Shown: positions 50,062-60,365, numbered from the stretch's first letter. The stretch is 64,000 bases of DNA from Xanthomonas sp. DAR 35659 (GCF_041242975.1 NZ_CP162488.1:2780001-2844000), one strand, 5' to 3'. Notes: generated from the letters alone by a model not told the origin. Numbers and translations are program-made.

Positions 50062-50928
50062 ATGGCCACTCCGACGTCTTCCCTGCCCCCTGCCGGTTCC
50101 GACAATCGCGATTTCGAATTCAGCGACCGCGACTTCAAGCGCGTCTGCGACCTGATCTACCAGAAGGCGGGCATCGCCCTCGCCCCGGCCAAGCGCGACA
50201 TGGTCTACGGCCGGCTGTCGCGGCGCCTGCGCACGCTGGGCCTGCGCTCGTTCCGCGACTACCTGGACGCGCTGGAACGCGACGGCGGCGAGGAGTGGGA
50301 GGCGTTCACCAATGCGCTGACCACCAACCTGACCTCGTTCTTCCGCGAGCCGCACCACTTCGAGCGCCTGCGCGAGGAATTGCAGAAGCATGCCGCCGCG
50401 GCGCCGATCAAGATCTGGTCGTGCGCCTCCTCCACCGGCGAGGAACCGTACTCGCTGGCGATCACCGCCTGCGAGGCGTTCGGCACGCTGACCCCGCCGG
50501 TGCGGATCCTGGCCACCGACGTGGATACCCAGGTGCTGGCCACCGCCTCGCGCGGCGTCTACGCGATCGATCGCATCGCCAGCCTGGACCCGGCGCTCAA
50601 GCGCAAGTACTTCCAGCGCGGCAGCGGCGCCAACGAAGGCCAGTGCCGCGTGGTGCCGGCCTTGCGCGACCTGCTCGAGTTCCGCCAGTTGAACCTGCTG
50701 GAGCCGCGCTACGACGTGAGCGGTCCCTACCTGGCGCTGTTCTGCCGCAACGTGATGATCTATTTCGACAAACCCACCCAGCGCGGGATCCTGTCACGGC
50801 TGATCCCGCACCTGGACGACGAGGGCATGCTCTACACCGGCCATTCGGAGAACTACCTGCATGCGGCCGACCTGATCCAGCCCTGCGGCCGGACCCTGTA
50901 CCGGCGCGCCGGCAAGGCACGCGCATGA
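50062..50928 (+). CDS. cheR: CheR, chemoreceptor glutamate methyltransferase
   Basis: SAM-dependent methyltransferase that methylates receptor glutamates during adaptation. It has 288 residues: N-terminal helical domain ([19 protein letters not shown]) and C-terminal SAM-binding domain ([30 protein letters not shown]). First gene of a three-gene unit with 4-nt overlaps. Several receptors in this window end in the W-x-E-F tether that some CheR enzymes bind; whether this CheR has the matching beta-subdomain insertion needs structural comparison. Confidence 0.97.
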   Translation: MATPTSSLPPAGSDNRDFEFSDRDFKRVCDLIYQKAGIALAPAKRDMVYGRLSRRLRTLGLRSFRDYLDALERDGGEEWEAFTNALTTNLTSFFREPHHFERLREELQKHAAAAPIKIWSCASSTGEEPYSLAITACEAFGTLTPPVRILATDVDTQVLATASRGVYAIDRIASLDPALKRKYFQRGSGANEGQCRVVPALRDLLEFRQLNLLEPRYDVSGPYLALFCRNVMIYFDKPTQRGILSRLIPHLDDEGMLYTGHSENYLHAADLIQPCGRTLYRRAGKARA

Positions 50929-51527
50929 GCGCCGCCAGCATGGTCGCCGACCAGGTAATGCGTTACCACGACACCCGCTTCCAGACGATCGCGGCCAAGC
51001 TGCTGCCGACCCAGTACCTTGTGGTGACCGACGATACCGCGCTGACCACCATCCTCGGCTCGTGCGTCGCCGCCTGCATCCGCGACCCGCTGCTCAAGAT
51101 CGGCGGCATGAACCACTTCATGCTGCCCGACGGTCAGGCCGGCGACGGCGCGCCGGCGCGCTACGGCAGCTACGCGATGGAAGTGCTGATCAACGACCTG
51201 CTCAAGCGCGGCGCCGCGCGCAACCGCCTGGAAGCCAAGGTGTTCGGCGGCGGCAACGTGCTCAAGGGCTTCACCAACAACCCGGTCGGCACGCGCAACG
51301 CCGAGTTCGTGCTGAACTACCTCAAGGCCGAGCACATCCCGGTGGTGGCCGAGGACCTGCGCGGCATCCATCCGCGCAAGATCTGGTTCTTCCCCGCCAC
51401 CGGCCGCGTGGTCGTGCAGCGCCTGCCGCATGCGCACGAGGAAGCCGAAGTCGCCGCCGCCGAATCGGCGGTGCGTGCCCGTCTCGCCAAAGCGCCGGTC
51501 ACCGGCGCCGTGGAGCTGTTCGAATGA
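50925..51527 (+). CDS. cheD: CheD, chemoreceptor glutamine deamidase
   Basis: Deamidates receptor glutamines to glutamates. It has 200 residues from the ATG at 50925, which overlaps the cheR stop. The catalytic Cys in [12 protein letters not shown] and His in [10 protein letters not shown] are present, as is the [10 protein letters not shown] segment. It lies between cheR and cheB with 4-nt overlaps on both sides, so the three adaptation enzymes are made together. Confidence 0.96.
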   Translation: MSAASMVADQVMRYHDTRFQTIAAKLLPTQYLVVTDDTALTTILGSCVAACIRDPLLKIGGMNHFMLPDGQAGDGAPARYGSYAMEVLINDLLKRGAARNRLEAKVFGGGNVLKGFTNNPVGTRNAEFVLNYLKAEHIPVVAEDLRGIHPRKIWFFPATGRVVVQRLPHAHEEAEVAAAESAVRARLAKAPVTGAVELFE

Positions 51528-52597
51528 CTGCCGAAACTCCCTGCCGCGTGCTGATCGTCGACGACTCCGCGGTCGTACGCCAGATGCTCACCGAAATCCT
51601 GTCGCGCGCGCCCGGCGTGGAGGTGGTCGGCTCGGCCGCCGATCCGCTGCTTGCGCGCGAGAAGATCAAGCGCCTGAATCCGGACGTGATCACCCTGGAC
51701 GTGGAAATGCCGCGCATGGACGGCCTGGCGTTCCTGGAAAACCTGATGCGGCTGCGGCCCACCCCGGTGGTGATGATCTCCTCACTGACCGAGCGCGGCG
51801 CCGACACCACGCTGCAGGCGCTGGCGCTGGGCGCGGTGGACTTCATCTCCAAGCCCAAGCTCGACGTGGCGCGCGGCCTGGAGGAATACGCCGAGGAAAT
51901 CGTCGGCAAGGTCAAGGCCGCGGCCAAGGCCAAGGTCCGCGCGCTCGACCGCCCGGCCGCGCCGCGCCCCGGCGCCGGCGTGGCCACGCCCAGCGCCGCG
52001 TCCACGCTGAAGTTCCGCACCACCGACCGGCTGATCGCGATCGGCGCCTCCGCCGGCGGCACCGAGGCGCTGCGCGTGGTGCTGGAAGGCATGCCGGCCG
52101 ACGCGCCGGCGGTGGTGATGACCCAGCACCTGCCGGCCGGCTTCAGCACCGCCTTCGCCGACCGCCTCAACCGGCACTCGGCGATGGCGGTACGCGAGGC
52201 GACCGAAGGCGAAGCGATCCTGCCCGGCCACGCCTACCTGCCGCCCGGCGGCAAGCACCTGCAGGTGATCCGCGACGGCGCGCGCTGGCGCTGCAAGATC
52301 GACGACGGCCCGCCGGTCAACCGGCACAAGCCGGCGGTGGACGTGCTGTTCCAGTCGGTGGCGCGCAACGCCGGCGCCAACGCGATCGGCGCGATCCTCA
52401 CCGGGATGGGCGACGACGGCGCGCGCGGCCTGCTGGAGATGCTGCAGGCCGGCGCCAGCACCCTGGTCCAGGACGAGGCCACCAGCGTGGTCTGGGGCAT
52501 GCCCGGGACCGCGTTCCGGCTCGGCGCCGCGCAGGAAGTGCTGCCGCTGGACCGCATCGCCGAACGCCTGATCGCGTTGTCCAGCCAGGCGCGCTAG
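51524..52597 (+). CDS. cheB: CheB, chemoreceptor methylesterase
   Basis: Phospho-activated methylesterase/amidase that resets receptors. It has 357 residues from the ATG at 51524. Receiver domain 1-125: [14 protein letters not shown], phospho-Asp in [14 protein letters not shown]. Linker, then the catalytic domain with Ser in [12 protein letters not shown], His in TQHLPAGFS and Asp in [11 protein letters not shown], all intact. Last gene of cheRDB. A GC-rich hairpin follows. Confidence 0.97.
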   Translation: MTAETPCRVLIVDDSAVVRQMLTEILSRAPGVEVVGSAADPLLAREKIKRLNPDVITLDVEMPRMDGLAFLENLMRLRPTPVVMISSLTERGADTTLQALALGAVDFISKPKLDVARGLEEYAEEIVGKVKAAAKAKVRALDRPAAPRPGAGVATPSAASTLKFRTTDRLIAIGASAGGTEALRVVLEGMPADAPAVVMTQHLPAGFSTAFADRLNRHSAMAVREATEGEAILPGHAYLPPGGKHLQVIRDGARWRCKIDDGPPVNRHKPAVDVLFQSVARNAGANAIGAILTGMGDDGARGLLEMLQAGASTLVQDEATSVVWGMPGTAFRLGAAQEVLPLDRIAERLIALSSQAR

Positions 52598-52606
52598 GCT
52601 GTAGCG

Positions 52607-52635
52607 GCCTCCGCGGCAGGCGCGCCCGCGGAGGC
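52607..52635 (+). terminator. GC-rich hairpin after cheB
   Basis: Perfect ten-pair stem GCCTCCGCGG / CCGCGGAGGC with a nine-base loop, 10 nt after the cheB stop; no U-tract. Confidence 0.5.
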
Positions 52636-52663
52636 GGACGGGTGGCAACAACCAGGGGAACCC

Positions 52664-52753
52664 ATGTCGATCAGCGAGTCAGCGATGGCGCCAGCGCGCG
52701 CACGTCCGAGTCCGTTCCGTCGCGCCGTCGCGCGCGGCCTGGCCAGGCGCTGA
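52664..52753 (+). CDS. Possible 29-residue Arg-rich leader peptide
   Basis: ATG with a good ribosome site (CAGGGGA about 8 nt upstream) and 29 codons encoding a peptide ending FRRAVARGLARR, with stop TGA 4 nt before the ATG of the next large gene. The next gene has little ribosome site of its own, so translational coupling is plausible. No family recognised; short frames are frequent by chance in such DNA. Confidence 0.35.
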   Translation: MSISESAMAPARARPSPFRRAVARGLARR

Positions 52754-52757
52754 CGCG

Positions 52758-55397
52758 ATGCCGCCGCAACGCGGCCGCACGCCGATCGCCGCCGACGCGG
52801 CGGCCACGCCCGCGCCGGGCCTGGCGGCGCCCGAGCGGGCCCTGCTGAACTGCCTGCACCACGCCCCGGACGGCGTGGTGGTGATCGACGCGGACGCCCG
52901 CATCCTCGCCTTCAACCGCACCGCCGAGACGCTGTGGGGGCTGAACCAGGAGCAGGTGTTGGGGCGCTCGCTCGGCGACCTGGTGGCCGAGGACGCACGC
53001 CCCGGCCTGCTGGCCAGGTGCTTGCGGGCCGGCGGCACCGCGCCCGGCGACGCCTACGAACTTCAACTGCCCGGCAACGACGGCGTGCAGCGCTGGGTGG
53101 CCATCAGCGCGGCGACGGTGCCGCAGGAGCGCGCCCCGCTGCACGTGGTCTTCGTCCGCGACATCGGCGAGGAACGCGAGCGCGACGCCAGGATGCGGCT
53201 GCTGTCGCTGGCGCTGGACCGCAGCGACAACGCGATCGCGGTCTGCGATCCGCAACTGGCCATCCTGTACGTCAACGCCGGCTTCGTGCGCATGTTCGGC
53301 TATGCCGCCGACGAGGTGCGCGGATCGTTGCCGAGCCGCGTGCTGACCGGTACCGGCACCGACCAGTCGGTGATCCGCCGGATCCGCGACCGCGTGGTCG
53401 GCGGCCAGGGCGACCAGGGCGACCTGCTGGTCTACCGCAAGGACGGCGCGCCGCTGTGGACCACCGTCGTCGCCAATCCGATCGCCGACGAGGACGGCGG
53501 CATCCAGCATTACGTGCTGTCGTTTACCGACATCACCCAGAGCAAGATGCACGAGATCCTGCACAAGAACGTGCTCGACGCGCTGGTCCGCGAACAGCCG
53601 CTGGTCGACGTCGCCACGCTGATCTGCAGCGAAGTCGAACGCATCGCCCCGCAGGTGGCGGCCTCGATCCTCGGCGTCGATGGCGACGGGCTGCTGCATC
53701 CGCTGGCCTCGCCCAGCCTGCCGACCTCCTTCAACGCGCAGACCGAGCGCCTGCGCATCGGTCCCAACGCCGGCGCCTGCGCCGCGGCGATCTGGCGCGG
53801 CAAGCAGGTGCTGGTCCGCGACACCGCCGCCGACCCGGTCTTCGCCGACCACCGCGACCTGGTCGCGCAGCTCGGCTTGCGCAGTTGCGTGGCCAGCCCG
53901 ATCAAGTCCAGCGGCGGGCGCGTGCTCGGCAGTTTCGCGCTGTACTACCGCGAGCCCGGCGAACCGCCGGCCTGGCACCTGCGCCTGATCGAGTTGTGCC
54001 TGCACCTGTGCGCGCTGGCGCTGGAACGCGAGCAGACCCGGGCGCGGGTGCACCAGTTGGCCTTCTACGACTCGTTGACCGGGCTGCCCAACCGGGTCAT
54101 GTTCAGCGCCCGCGGCGAACAGGCGCTGGTCGGCGCCGAATACCAGGAGTTCCCGGTCGCGATCCTGTTCCTGGACCTGGACCGCTTCAAGCGCGTCAAC
54201 GAGACCCAGGGCCACGCGGCCGGCGACGGCCTGCTGCGCGACATCGCCCGGCGCCTGGGCGACGTCCTCGGCGCGGCCGACCTGATCGGCCGCCAAGCCG
54301 GCGACGAGTTCGTGCTGATGCTGCCGCACTGCGGCGCCGAGCAGGCGGCCGGCGTGGCCGAACGCCTGCTGCTGGCGGTGGCCGAGCCGCTGGTGGTCGG
54401 GCACGTGACCCTGCACCCGAGCGCCAGCATCGGCGTGGCGATGTTCCCCGACGACGGCCGCGACATCGAGACCCTGCTGCGCCATGCCGACCTGGCCATG
54501 TACCGGGCCAAGCACGAAGGCGGCGGCAGCTTCCGCTTCTTCAGCGCCGACATGAACCGCATGGCGCAGGAACGCGTGGCCATGGAAACCGCGCTGCGCG
54601 ACGCGTTGCGCCGCGACCAACTGCGCTTGCACTACCAGCCGCAGTTGCACAGCCAGCCGCCCTACGCGCTGTACGGCGTGGAGGCGCTGCTGCGCTGGCA
54701 GCACCCGCATCTGGGCGATATCTCGCCGGCGCGCTTCGTGCCGATGGCCGAGGAATGCGGGCTGATCGACGACCTCGGCCACTGGGTCCTGCGCCAGGCC
54801 TGCCGCCAGATCGCCGACTGGCGGTCGCGCGGCGTGCCGGTGCCGCGCGTGGCGGTCAACCTGTCGCCCAGCAACTTCGCCGACGCGCAGTTGCCCGCGC
54901 GCGTGGCGCAGTTGCTGAGCAGCCATGCGCTGGAGCCCGGCGCGCTGGCGCTGGAGATGACCGAGAGCGTGATGCTGTCCGACGCGCCGGCGGTGCTGGC
55001 CAACCTGGGCCGACTGCAGGCCAGCGGGGTGCGCCTGTCGCTGGACGACTTCGGCACTGGCTACTCCAGCCTCAGCCACCTGCACCAGTTGCCGGTCGAC
55101 GAACTCAAGCTGGACATGAGCTTCGTGCGCGACCTGGAGCACAGCGAGACCGCCCGCGCGCTGACCACCTCGGCGCTGCGCATCGGCCAGAGCCTGCACC
55201 TGCATACCGTCGCCGAAGGCGTCGAGACCGAGGCGCAACGGGCGCTGCTGGCCGCGCTCGGCTGCGACGTGCTGCAGGGCTTCCTGTTCGCGCCGGCGCT
55301 GCCGGCGGCCGGGCTGGAACGCTGGCTGGACGCGCACCTGGCCGGCGTGGGCGCGGCGCCTGCCTCGACCAGCGCCGACGGCCCGACCCAGCCGTAA
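52758..55397 (+). CDS. PAS-PAS-GAF-GGDEF-EAL cyclic-di-GMP protein, DosP-like layout
   Basis: 879 residues, cytoplasmic. PAS1 ~30-145, PAS2 ~150-265, GAF ~275-420, GGDEF ~430-590, EAL ~600-865. The order matches E. coli DosP. The GGDEF motif is degenerate (QAGDEF), whereas EAL is intact (EALLRW, NLSPSNF, ELKLDMSFVRD, DDFGTGYSSL, AEGVETE), so phosphodiesterase activity is more likely than synthesis. In DosP the heme His lies in RPAHPEY; here the equivalent reads RPGLLAR, so heme binding as in DosP is doubtful. It follows cheB closely. No FliA promoter seen. Confidence 0.9.
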   Translation: MPPQRGRTPIAADAAATPAPGLAAPERALLNCLHHAPDGVVVIDADARILAFNRTAETLWGLNQEQVLGRSLGDLVAEDARPGLLARCLRAGGTAPGDAYELQLPGNDGVQRWVAISAATVPQERAPLHVVFVRDIGEERERDARMRLLSLALDRSDNAIAVCDPQLAILYVNAGFVRMFGYAADEVRGSLPSRVLTGTGTDQSVIRRIRDRVVGGQGDQGDLLVYRKDGAPLWTTVVANPIADEDGGIQHYVLSFTDITQSKMHEILHKNVLDALVREQPLVDVATLICSEVERIAPQVAASILGVDGDGLLHPLASPSLPTSFNAQTERLRIGPNAGACAAAIWRGKQVLVRDTAADPVFADHRDLVAQLGLRSCVASPIKSSGGRVLGSFALYYREPGEPPAWHLRLIELCLHLCALALEREQTRARVHQLAFYDSLTGLPNRVMFSARGEQALVGAEYQEFPVAILFLDLDRFKRVNETQGHAAGDGLLRDIARRLGDVLGAADLIGRQAGDEFVLMLPHCGAEQAAGVAERLLLAVAEPLVVGHVTLHPSASIGVAMFPDDGRDIETLLRHADLAMYRAKHEGGGSFRFFSADMNRMAQERVAMETALRDALRRDQLRLHYQPQLHSQPPYALYGVEALLRWQHPHLGDISPARFVPMAEECGLIDDLGHWVLRQACRQIADWRSRGVPVPRVAVNLSPSNFADAQLPARVAQLLSSHALEPGALALEMTESVMLSDAPAVLANLGRLQASGVRLSLDDFGTGYSSLSHLHQLPVDELKLDMSFVRDLEHSETARALTTSALRIGQSLHLHTVAEGVETEAQRALLAALGCDVLQGFLFAPALPAAGLERWLDAHLAGVGAAPASTSADGPTQP

Positions 55398-55418
55398 TTG
55401 CGGCACAATCATTGCTTG

Positions 55419-58367
55419 ATGCGTGTCACCCTTCCCTGCATTCGCGCGATGCCGATCCGCTTCCTGCTGTCGTTGCTGCTGCTGACCGCCAGTGCCGCAC
55501 TCGCCGCGCAGACGCTACACCCTGCCTATCCGGAGGTGGTGCGCCGCTTCTCCACCCATGACGGACTGCCGCAGAACTCGGTCAACGCGATGGTGCAGGA
55601 CCGCGACGGCTTCCTGTGGCTGGGCACCTTCGGCGGACTGGCGCGCTTCGACGGCAGCGAGTTCAACGTCTACCGCAGCCTGGCCGACAGCGGCCCCTCC
55701 AGCGACCGGATCCTGCAACTGTTCGAGGACGCGCGCGGGCAGCTGTGGATCGGCAGCGAGGACGCCGGGGTCAGCGTCTACCGCGACGGCCGCTTCCTGC
55801 GCCTGGACGTCTGCGACGGACGCTGCCTGGTGCGCCGTTTCGTGGCCGCCGCCGACCACAGCATCTGGGTGCTGAGCAGCGCCGGCACCTACCGGATCGA
55901 CCCGCGCACGCTGCGCACCCTCGAACACCATCCGCAGGCGCTGGACGTGGCCGCCGCGCTCGGCGGCGACGAACAGCTCTATGTCGGCGGGCGGGGCCTG
56001 TGGCGGATGCGTCAGGGACAGCGCGAGCCGGTGCCCCTGCCGAGCGGGGAAGACCGGATCAACACCCTGTCCAGCGAAGGCAGCGTGCTGTGGGTCGGCG
56101 CCGGCGATGGTCTGTACCGCTACGACACGGTGCGCCGGCAATGGCTGCCGGATCCGGCGCCGGTGCGCGGCGCGCTGGCGCTGGCGCGCGATGCGCAGCA
56201 GCGCCTGTGGGTGCTGGATGTCGATGGCCGGGTATTCCGCGACGACGACGATGGCAGCGGCCTGCGCCCACTGGCGGTCCCGGCCCTGCCCGCGTCGCGC
56301 AGCCTGCTCACCGACCGCGACGGCAACCTGTGGCTGGGCAGCAATGCGCGCGGCCTGCTGCGCATCGCGCGCTCGCGCATCGGCCTGCTCAACGACGCGC
56401 GCCTGGGCATGGACCTGCCCGGCCTGCCGGTGGTCGGCGACGGCAGCGGCGGCCTGTGGCTGGGCACCGTCTGCGGCGGCCTGCGGCATTGGGACGCGCC
56501 CAGCGGGCGCCTGCGGCACTGGTCGCTGCAGCCGGCGCTGGGCAACGACTGCGTCTGGTCCCTGCACCGCGACGACGCCGGCGGGCTGTGGATCGGCACG
56601 GTCGATGGCCGCGTCGGCTACCTGTCGCCCGCCGCGCAGGACGACCGCGCCCCGCGCGACAGCGACGACGCGCGCCGCCGCGCGCCGCGCCTGATCGCGC
56701 AATGGCCCGATCAGTTGCCGATCCGCGCCCTGTACCGCACCGCCGGCAACACGCTGCTGGTCGCCAGCGGCCAGACCGTCTCTTCCATCGCGGTCGGCCC
56801 CAACGGCGAGACCGCTGCCCCGCAGCCGATCCCCGGCCTGCCCGGCGGCGTGGCCCTGATCCAGCCGGCGCAGCAGGGCGGCCTGTGGCTGGCCGGCAGC
56901 GAAGGCGTGGTGCGCTGGCAGGAGCAGCGGGTGGTGGAGCGCTGGAATACCGGCAACGGCCTGTCCAGCCGCTTCGTGCGCTCGCTGTACGAGCGGCCCG
57001 ACGGCACGCTGTGGGTCGGCACCTACGGCGGCGGCCTCAACCGCATCGCCGGCGGCCGCGTGCAGCGCTTCGATCGCGGCAGCGGCCTGTTCGACGACGT
57101 GGTCTCGTGCATGCTCGCCGACGCGCAGGGCGGGCTGTGGCTCAGCGGCAATCGCGGCATTTCGCTGCTGCCGGCCGAGCAACTGGCCAGGGCCGCCGCC
57201 GGCGAGGAACTGAGCGCGATCGGCTTTTCCGAAAGCGATGGCCTGGAACCGGCCGAGACCAACGGCGGCGGCCAGCCCGCGTGCCTGCGCGACAGCGCCG
57301 GCACGCTGTGGTTTCCCCTGATCTCCGGCTTCGCCCGGATCGACCCGCTGGCGCTGGGCCGCCGCCGCGTGCAGGCGCCGCCGGTGCGCTTCCAGTCGCT
57401 GCTGGCCGGCGGGCGCAAGCTGCCGCTGGCGGCGGAGGTGCGGCTGCCGCCGCACAGCCACGACGTCGAGGTGAAGTTCACCGCGATCAACCTCAGCGCG
57501 CCGGAGAAGACCCGTTTCCGCTACCGCCTGACCCAGCCCGGGCAGGACCCGGCCTGGATCGACATCGGCGCCCAGCGCAGCCTGCACTTCCCGCTGCTGC
57601 CGTGGGAAGACATCACCCTGGAGGTCATCGCGCGCAGCGATACCGGCACCTGGTCGGCCACGCCGGCGCGCCTGCGCCTGCGCCAGCCGCTGCCGTGGTA
57701 CCTGTCGCCGCTCGGGCTGGGCACGGCGGCGGCCCTGGCGCTGGCGCTGCTGCTGGTCGGCTGGCGCCTCCACGACTACCGCCTGCGCCACCACCGCGAC
57801 CTGCTGGCACGGCTGGTGCGCACCCGCACCCTGGAGCTGGAACAGGCCAACCGCCGCCTCGCCGACCAGGCCCAACGCGACCCGGTCACCGGCATCGCCA
57901 ATCACCGCCACTTCGTCGAAAGCCAGCAACGGATGTGGGCGCAGATGCAGGCGCAGCAGCGGCCGTTGTCGCTGCTGATGATCGACATCGACGAGTTCAA
58001 GCGCTTCAACGACCACTATGGCCACCGCGCCGGCGACGACTGCCTGCGCACGGTGGCGATGGCGATGGACGCGCAACTGCGCGAGGACGGCGTGCTGGCG
58101 CGCTACGGCGGCGAGGAATTCGTGGCGCTGTTGCCCGGTTGCGACAGCCAGGCGGCGCGCGCCGTCGGCGAACGCCTGCGGCAGACGGTGCTGGACTGCG
58201 CGGTGTCGCATGCGCCGGGCGCCCAGCATCGGCTGGTGACCGTCAGCATCGGCTGCGCCAGCAAATGGCCCAGCGCCGACCTGTCGCTCACCCGCCTCAC
58301 CGACCTCGCCGACCAGGCCCTGTACCGGGCCAAGAAGAACGGCCGCAACCGGGTGGAAACCGCCTGA
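55419..58367 (+). CDS. Periplasmic beta-propeller sensor diguanylate cyclase (Reg_prop-Y_Y_Y-TM-GGDEF)
   Basis: About 982 residues from 55419; ATG 55449 is an alternative start closer to the signal peptide (MPIRFLLSLLLLTASAALA). Residues ~35-650 are two-component-regulator propeller repeats (THDGLPQNSVNAMVQDRDGF, WLGTFGGLARFDG), then a Y_Y_Y-type domain to ~770, one TM helix (~775-795), a short coiled coil and a C-terminal GGDEF domain with an active-site RYGGEEF. The usual I-site RxxD reads REDG, so product inhibition may be lost. Senses an unknown periplasmic signal and should make c-di-GMP. The CACAAT at 55403 could be a -10. Confidence 0.9.
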   Translation: MRVTLPCIRAMPIRFLLSLLLLTASAALAAQTLHPAYPEVVRRFSTHDGLPQNSVNAMVQDRDGFLWLGTFGGLARFDGSEFNVYRSLADSGPSSDRILQLFEDARGQLWIGSEDAGVSVYRDGRFLRLDVCDGRCLVRRFVAAADHSIWVLSSAGTYRIDPRTLRTLEHHPQALDVAAALGGDEQLYVGGRGLWRMRQGQREPVPLPSGEDRINTLSSEGSVLWVGAGDGLYRYDTVRRQWLPDPAPVRGALALARDAQQRLWVLDVDGRVFRDDDDGSGLRPLAVPALPASRSLLTDRDGNLWLGSNARGLLRIARSRIGLLNDARLGMDLPGLPVVGDGSGGLWLGTVCGGLRHWDAPSGRLRHWSLQPALGNDCVWSLHRDDAGGLWIGTVDGRVGYLSPAAQDDRAPRDSDDARRRAPRLIAQWPDQLPIRALYRTAGNTLLVASGQTVSSIAVGPNGETAAPQPIPGLPGGVALIQPAQQGGLWLAGSEGVVRWQEQRVVERWNTGNGLSSRFVRSLYERPDGTLWVGTYGGGLNRIAGGRVQRFDRGSGLFDDVVSCMLADAQGGLWLSGNRGISLLPAEQLARAAAGEELSAIGFSESDGLEPAETNGGGQPACLRDSAGTLWFPLISGFARIDPLALGRRRVQAPPVRFQSLLAGGRKLPLAAEVRLPPHSHDVEVKFTAINLSAPEKTRFRYRLTQPGQDPAWIDIGAQRSLHFPLLPWEDITLEVIARSDTGTWSATPARLRLRQPLPWYLSPLGLGTAAALALALLLVGWRLHDYRLRHHRDLLARLVRTRTLELEQANRRLADQAQRDPVTGIANHRHFVESQQRMWAQMQAQQRPLSLLMIDIDEFKRFNDHYGHRAGDDCLRTVAMAMDAQLREDGVLARYGGEEFVALLPGCDSQAARAVGERLRQTVLDCAVSHAPGAQHRLVTVSIGCASKWPSADLSLTRLTDLADQALYRAKKNGRNRVETA

Positions 58368-58526
58368 GCGACACGGCGCTTTCCACCAGCGCGGGCCGCT
58401 GGGATCCGCTGCGGATCGGCAACGCCCCCTGCACCGCGGCGTGTCCGCGTCGTCGGGGCGATCAGACCGCGCTGCGTGGCCGGTCGCCGATGCCGCGCCC
58501 GCGGTGGATGCCGAGCCGCGGCGGAC

Positions 58527-59867
58527 TCAATGCGACTCGACCATCGCCACGACCCGATCGAAGTTGCGCATCGCCAGGTCGTCCCGGGCGATCCAGAAGG
58601 TGGCATGGCCGCAATCGCCGAACTCGAGGTCGATGGCGGGATCGCAGGCGAGTTGCAGCAGGCAGACCTCCTCCGCGTCCGGGCGCATGCCCTGCAGCGA
58701 CGGAACATGCCCCAGCATCTGGTGGAGCCTGGTCTCGGCACAGCGCCTGCGTCCATCCGGGTGTTTGCGATGGCTCTCCCGATACGGCAGGTGCTCGCCC
58801 TCCAGGTCGCGATACCACACCCAGGGCAGCAACTGCGCCAGCTCGGGCACCGTCGCGGCATAGGCGATCGCCGCCAACAGCCCGCGGGTGAACACCGTGC
58901 CCATTTCGTAACTGGCGAGCGTGGTCTCCGTGGGCGCGGCGCCGACCTGGTCGACGAGCCAGTGTCTGAACGTTTCCCGCGTCGCCTCATCGGGCACCTT
59001 GTCCCAACCAAGGCGACGGGCATAGTCCACCCACTCCAGCACATCCGGATGCGCCACGAACGTGCGATCCGGCCTGTGCCGGGCATTGCCGACGAACCGC
59101 GCCAGACGATCCACCAGGATGCCCGCCTGCGGAAAATCGCGCTGCAGGCGCAGCCACTCGCCAGGGAAACCGCAGGAGTGGGACAGTGGCTGCTCCCAAC
59201 GCCGGATCCGGTCGGCGCTGGGCATCAGCCCGGTCGCCGCCACCGCGGCGCCCAGGCGCAATTCCTCCCAACGCATCTGGTACACCTCCCAATCCACCCC
59301 GGAGATGGCTTCCGGCATGTCCTGCGGCCAGGTGTCCATCCGCCGCGCGACCAATGGCCAGCGCACGTGCAGGCGCGGACCGTCTTCCCCGGGCAGGAGC
59401 CAGCCTGGCGGCAGATGCGGGTTGTCGGCCGAGACCACGTCCAGGATCGGGCGCAGCGCCTCCGGCGGCTGGCGCTCGGGCTGGTCCGCCGGCACCTCCT
59501 GCACATACAGCACGCGGGCACGTTGCTGGGGCGCGTCCGTATCCCAGATCTGTTCTTCGTCGTTGACGACAAAGAAGAACAGCATCCCCTGCTCGGGCAG
59601 CAGCGACCCGACGCGCGGCAACTCCGCGCAGTCGATCTGGGCTAGGAAGTGCATGGGCGCCGGCTCGCCGTAGCTTTCGCCCATCGGCCACTCGAACGCC
59701 TGCGGCAGCTGCGGCAGGCCGCCCAGCCGGCTGCGCACGTCAGGAAACGCGGTGGGGGGATAGATCCGCTGCAGCACGATGCCGGTCTGGCGGTGTTTGT
59801 CGAACAGGGCCTCGAGCTTGGCCTCCGCGCGGTGGTCGCGCACGCTCGCGTCGTAAACGGACTGCAT
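58527..59867 (-). CDS. DUF1963-type protein of unknown function
   Basis: 446 residues. The start (59867) is chosen for its AAGGACG ribosome site and MQSVYDASVRD; codons further upstream are Arg/Cys-rich and unlikely. It shows the YwqG/DUF1963 look: SRLGGLPQLPQAFEWPMGES, MHFLAQIDCAEL, GMLFFFVVNDEEQIW, HQMLGHVPSLQG, LLQLACDPAIDLEFGDCGHA, TFWIARDDLAMRNFDRV. Such proteins are soluble, widespread and without established biochemical role. Convergent with the diguanylate cyclase gene and not part of the chemotaxis units. Confidence 0.85.
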   Translation of the reverse strand: MQSVYDASVRDHRAEAKLEALFDKHRQTGIVLQRIYPPTAFPDVRSRLGGLPQLPQAFEWPMGESYGEPAPMHFLAQIDCAELPRVGSLLPEQGMLFFFVVNDEEQIWDTDAPQQRARVLYVQEVPADQPERQPPEALRPILDVVSADNPHLPPGWLLPGEDGPRLHVRWPLVARRMDTWPQDMPEAISGVDWEVYQMRWEELRLGAAVAATGLMPSADRIRRWEQPLSHSCGFPGEWLRLQRDFPQAGILVDRLARFVGNARHRPDRTFVAHPDVLEWVDYARRLGWDKVPDEATRETFRHWLVDQVGAAPTETTLASYEMGTVFTRGLLAAIAYAATVPELAQLLPWVWYRDLEGEHLPYRESHRKHPDGRRRCAETRLHQMLGHVPSLQGMRPDAEEVCLLQLACDPAIDLEFGDCGHATFWIARDDLAMRNFDRVVAMVESH

Positions 59868-60365
59868 GTGAACGTCCTTTTCCTCGCTTCCGCAGTGCGG
59901 GGCATCGCCCCTCTTCCGCACCCCGCATGGCCAGCAGGCGCACCGCACCCGCCTGGCACGGAAGACGAGCTTGCCACAGCACTTGCCGGGCCGCCATCTT
60001 CGTGCGACCCGCAACGGTGCGATCGAGCCGGCACCGCGGCTTTGCACGCAGGCGCGACCCTGCAGCCGATGGCGCGCGCCGTGCCAGAGGCAGGCGATCG
60101 CCAATCGCAGCGTTGGCGGCACAGCAGCACGGCAACCGCGAGCCCGGCATGGCTGCTGCGATGGCGCAGGGCATGTTCGGCGACCTCATGACGCAAGCGC
60201 ACAGCGTCGTCTTCGGCGCCTGGATCGACGGCATCCCGCGGGCGCACGACGCCGGCGCAATCAGCTAGCACGCACCGCGCGTTTCGCACCGCGATGCGGA
60301 GGCACGCCACACACGAAAAAGCCCGGCAAATGCCGGGCTTCTTCGTCGCAACGCGTGCGCCTGGA
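59868..60365. other. Non-coding gap upstream of the DUF1963 gene
   Basis: 498 nt containing only the acnB terminator (60313-60345). A plus-strand open frame ending at 60268 has no family resemblance or ribosome site. Nothing else supported. Confidence 0.55.
60313..60345 (-). terminator. Intrinsic terminator of acnB
   Basis: On the minus strand: AAGCCCGGCA / TGCCGGGCTT stem with a short TT loop, then TTTCG. About 20 nt past the acnB stop. Confidence 0.9.

Noticed and set aside
59927..60268. Plus-strand open frame opposite the DUF1963-acnB gap
   Set aside because: No ribosome site, no recognisable domain, Arg/Ala-rich composition typical of non-coding GC-rich DNA.
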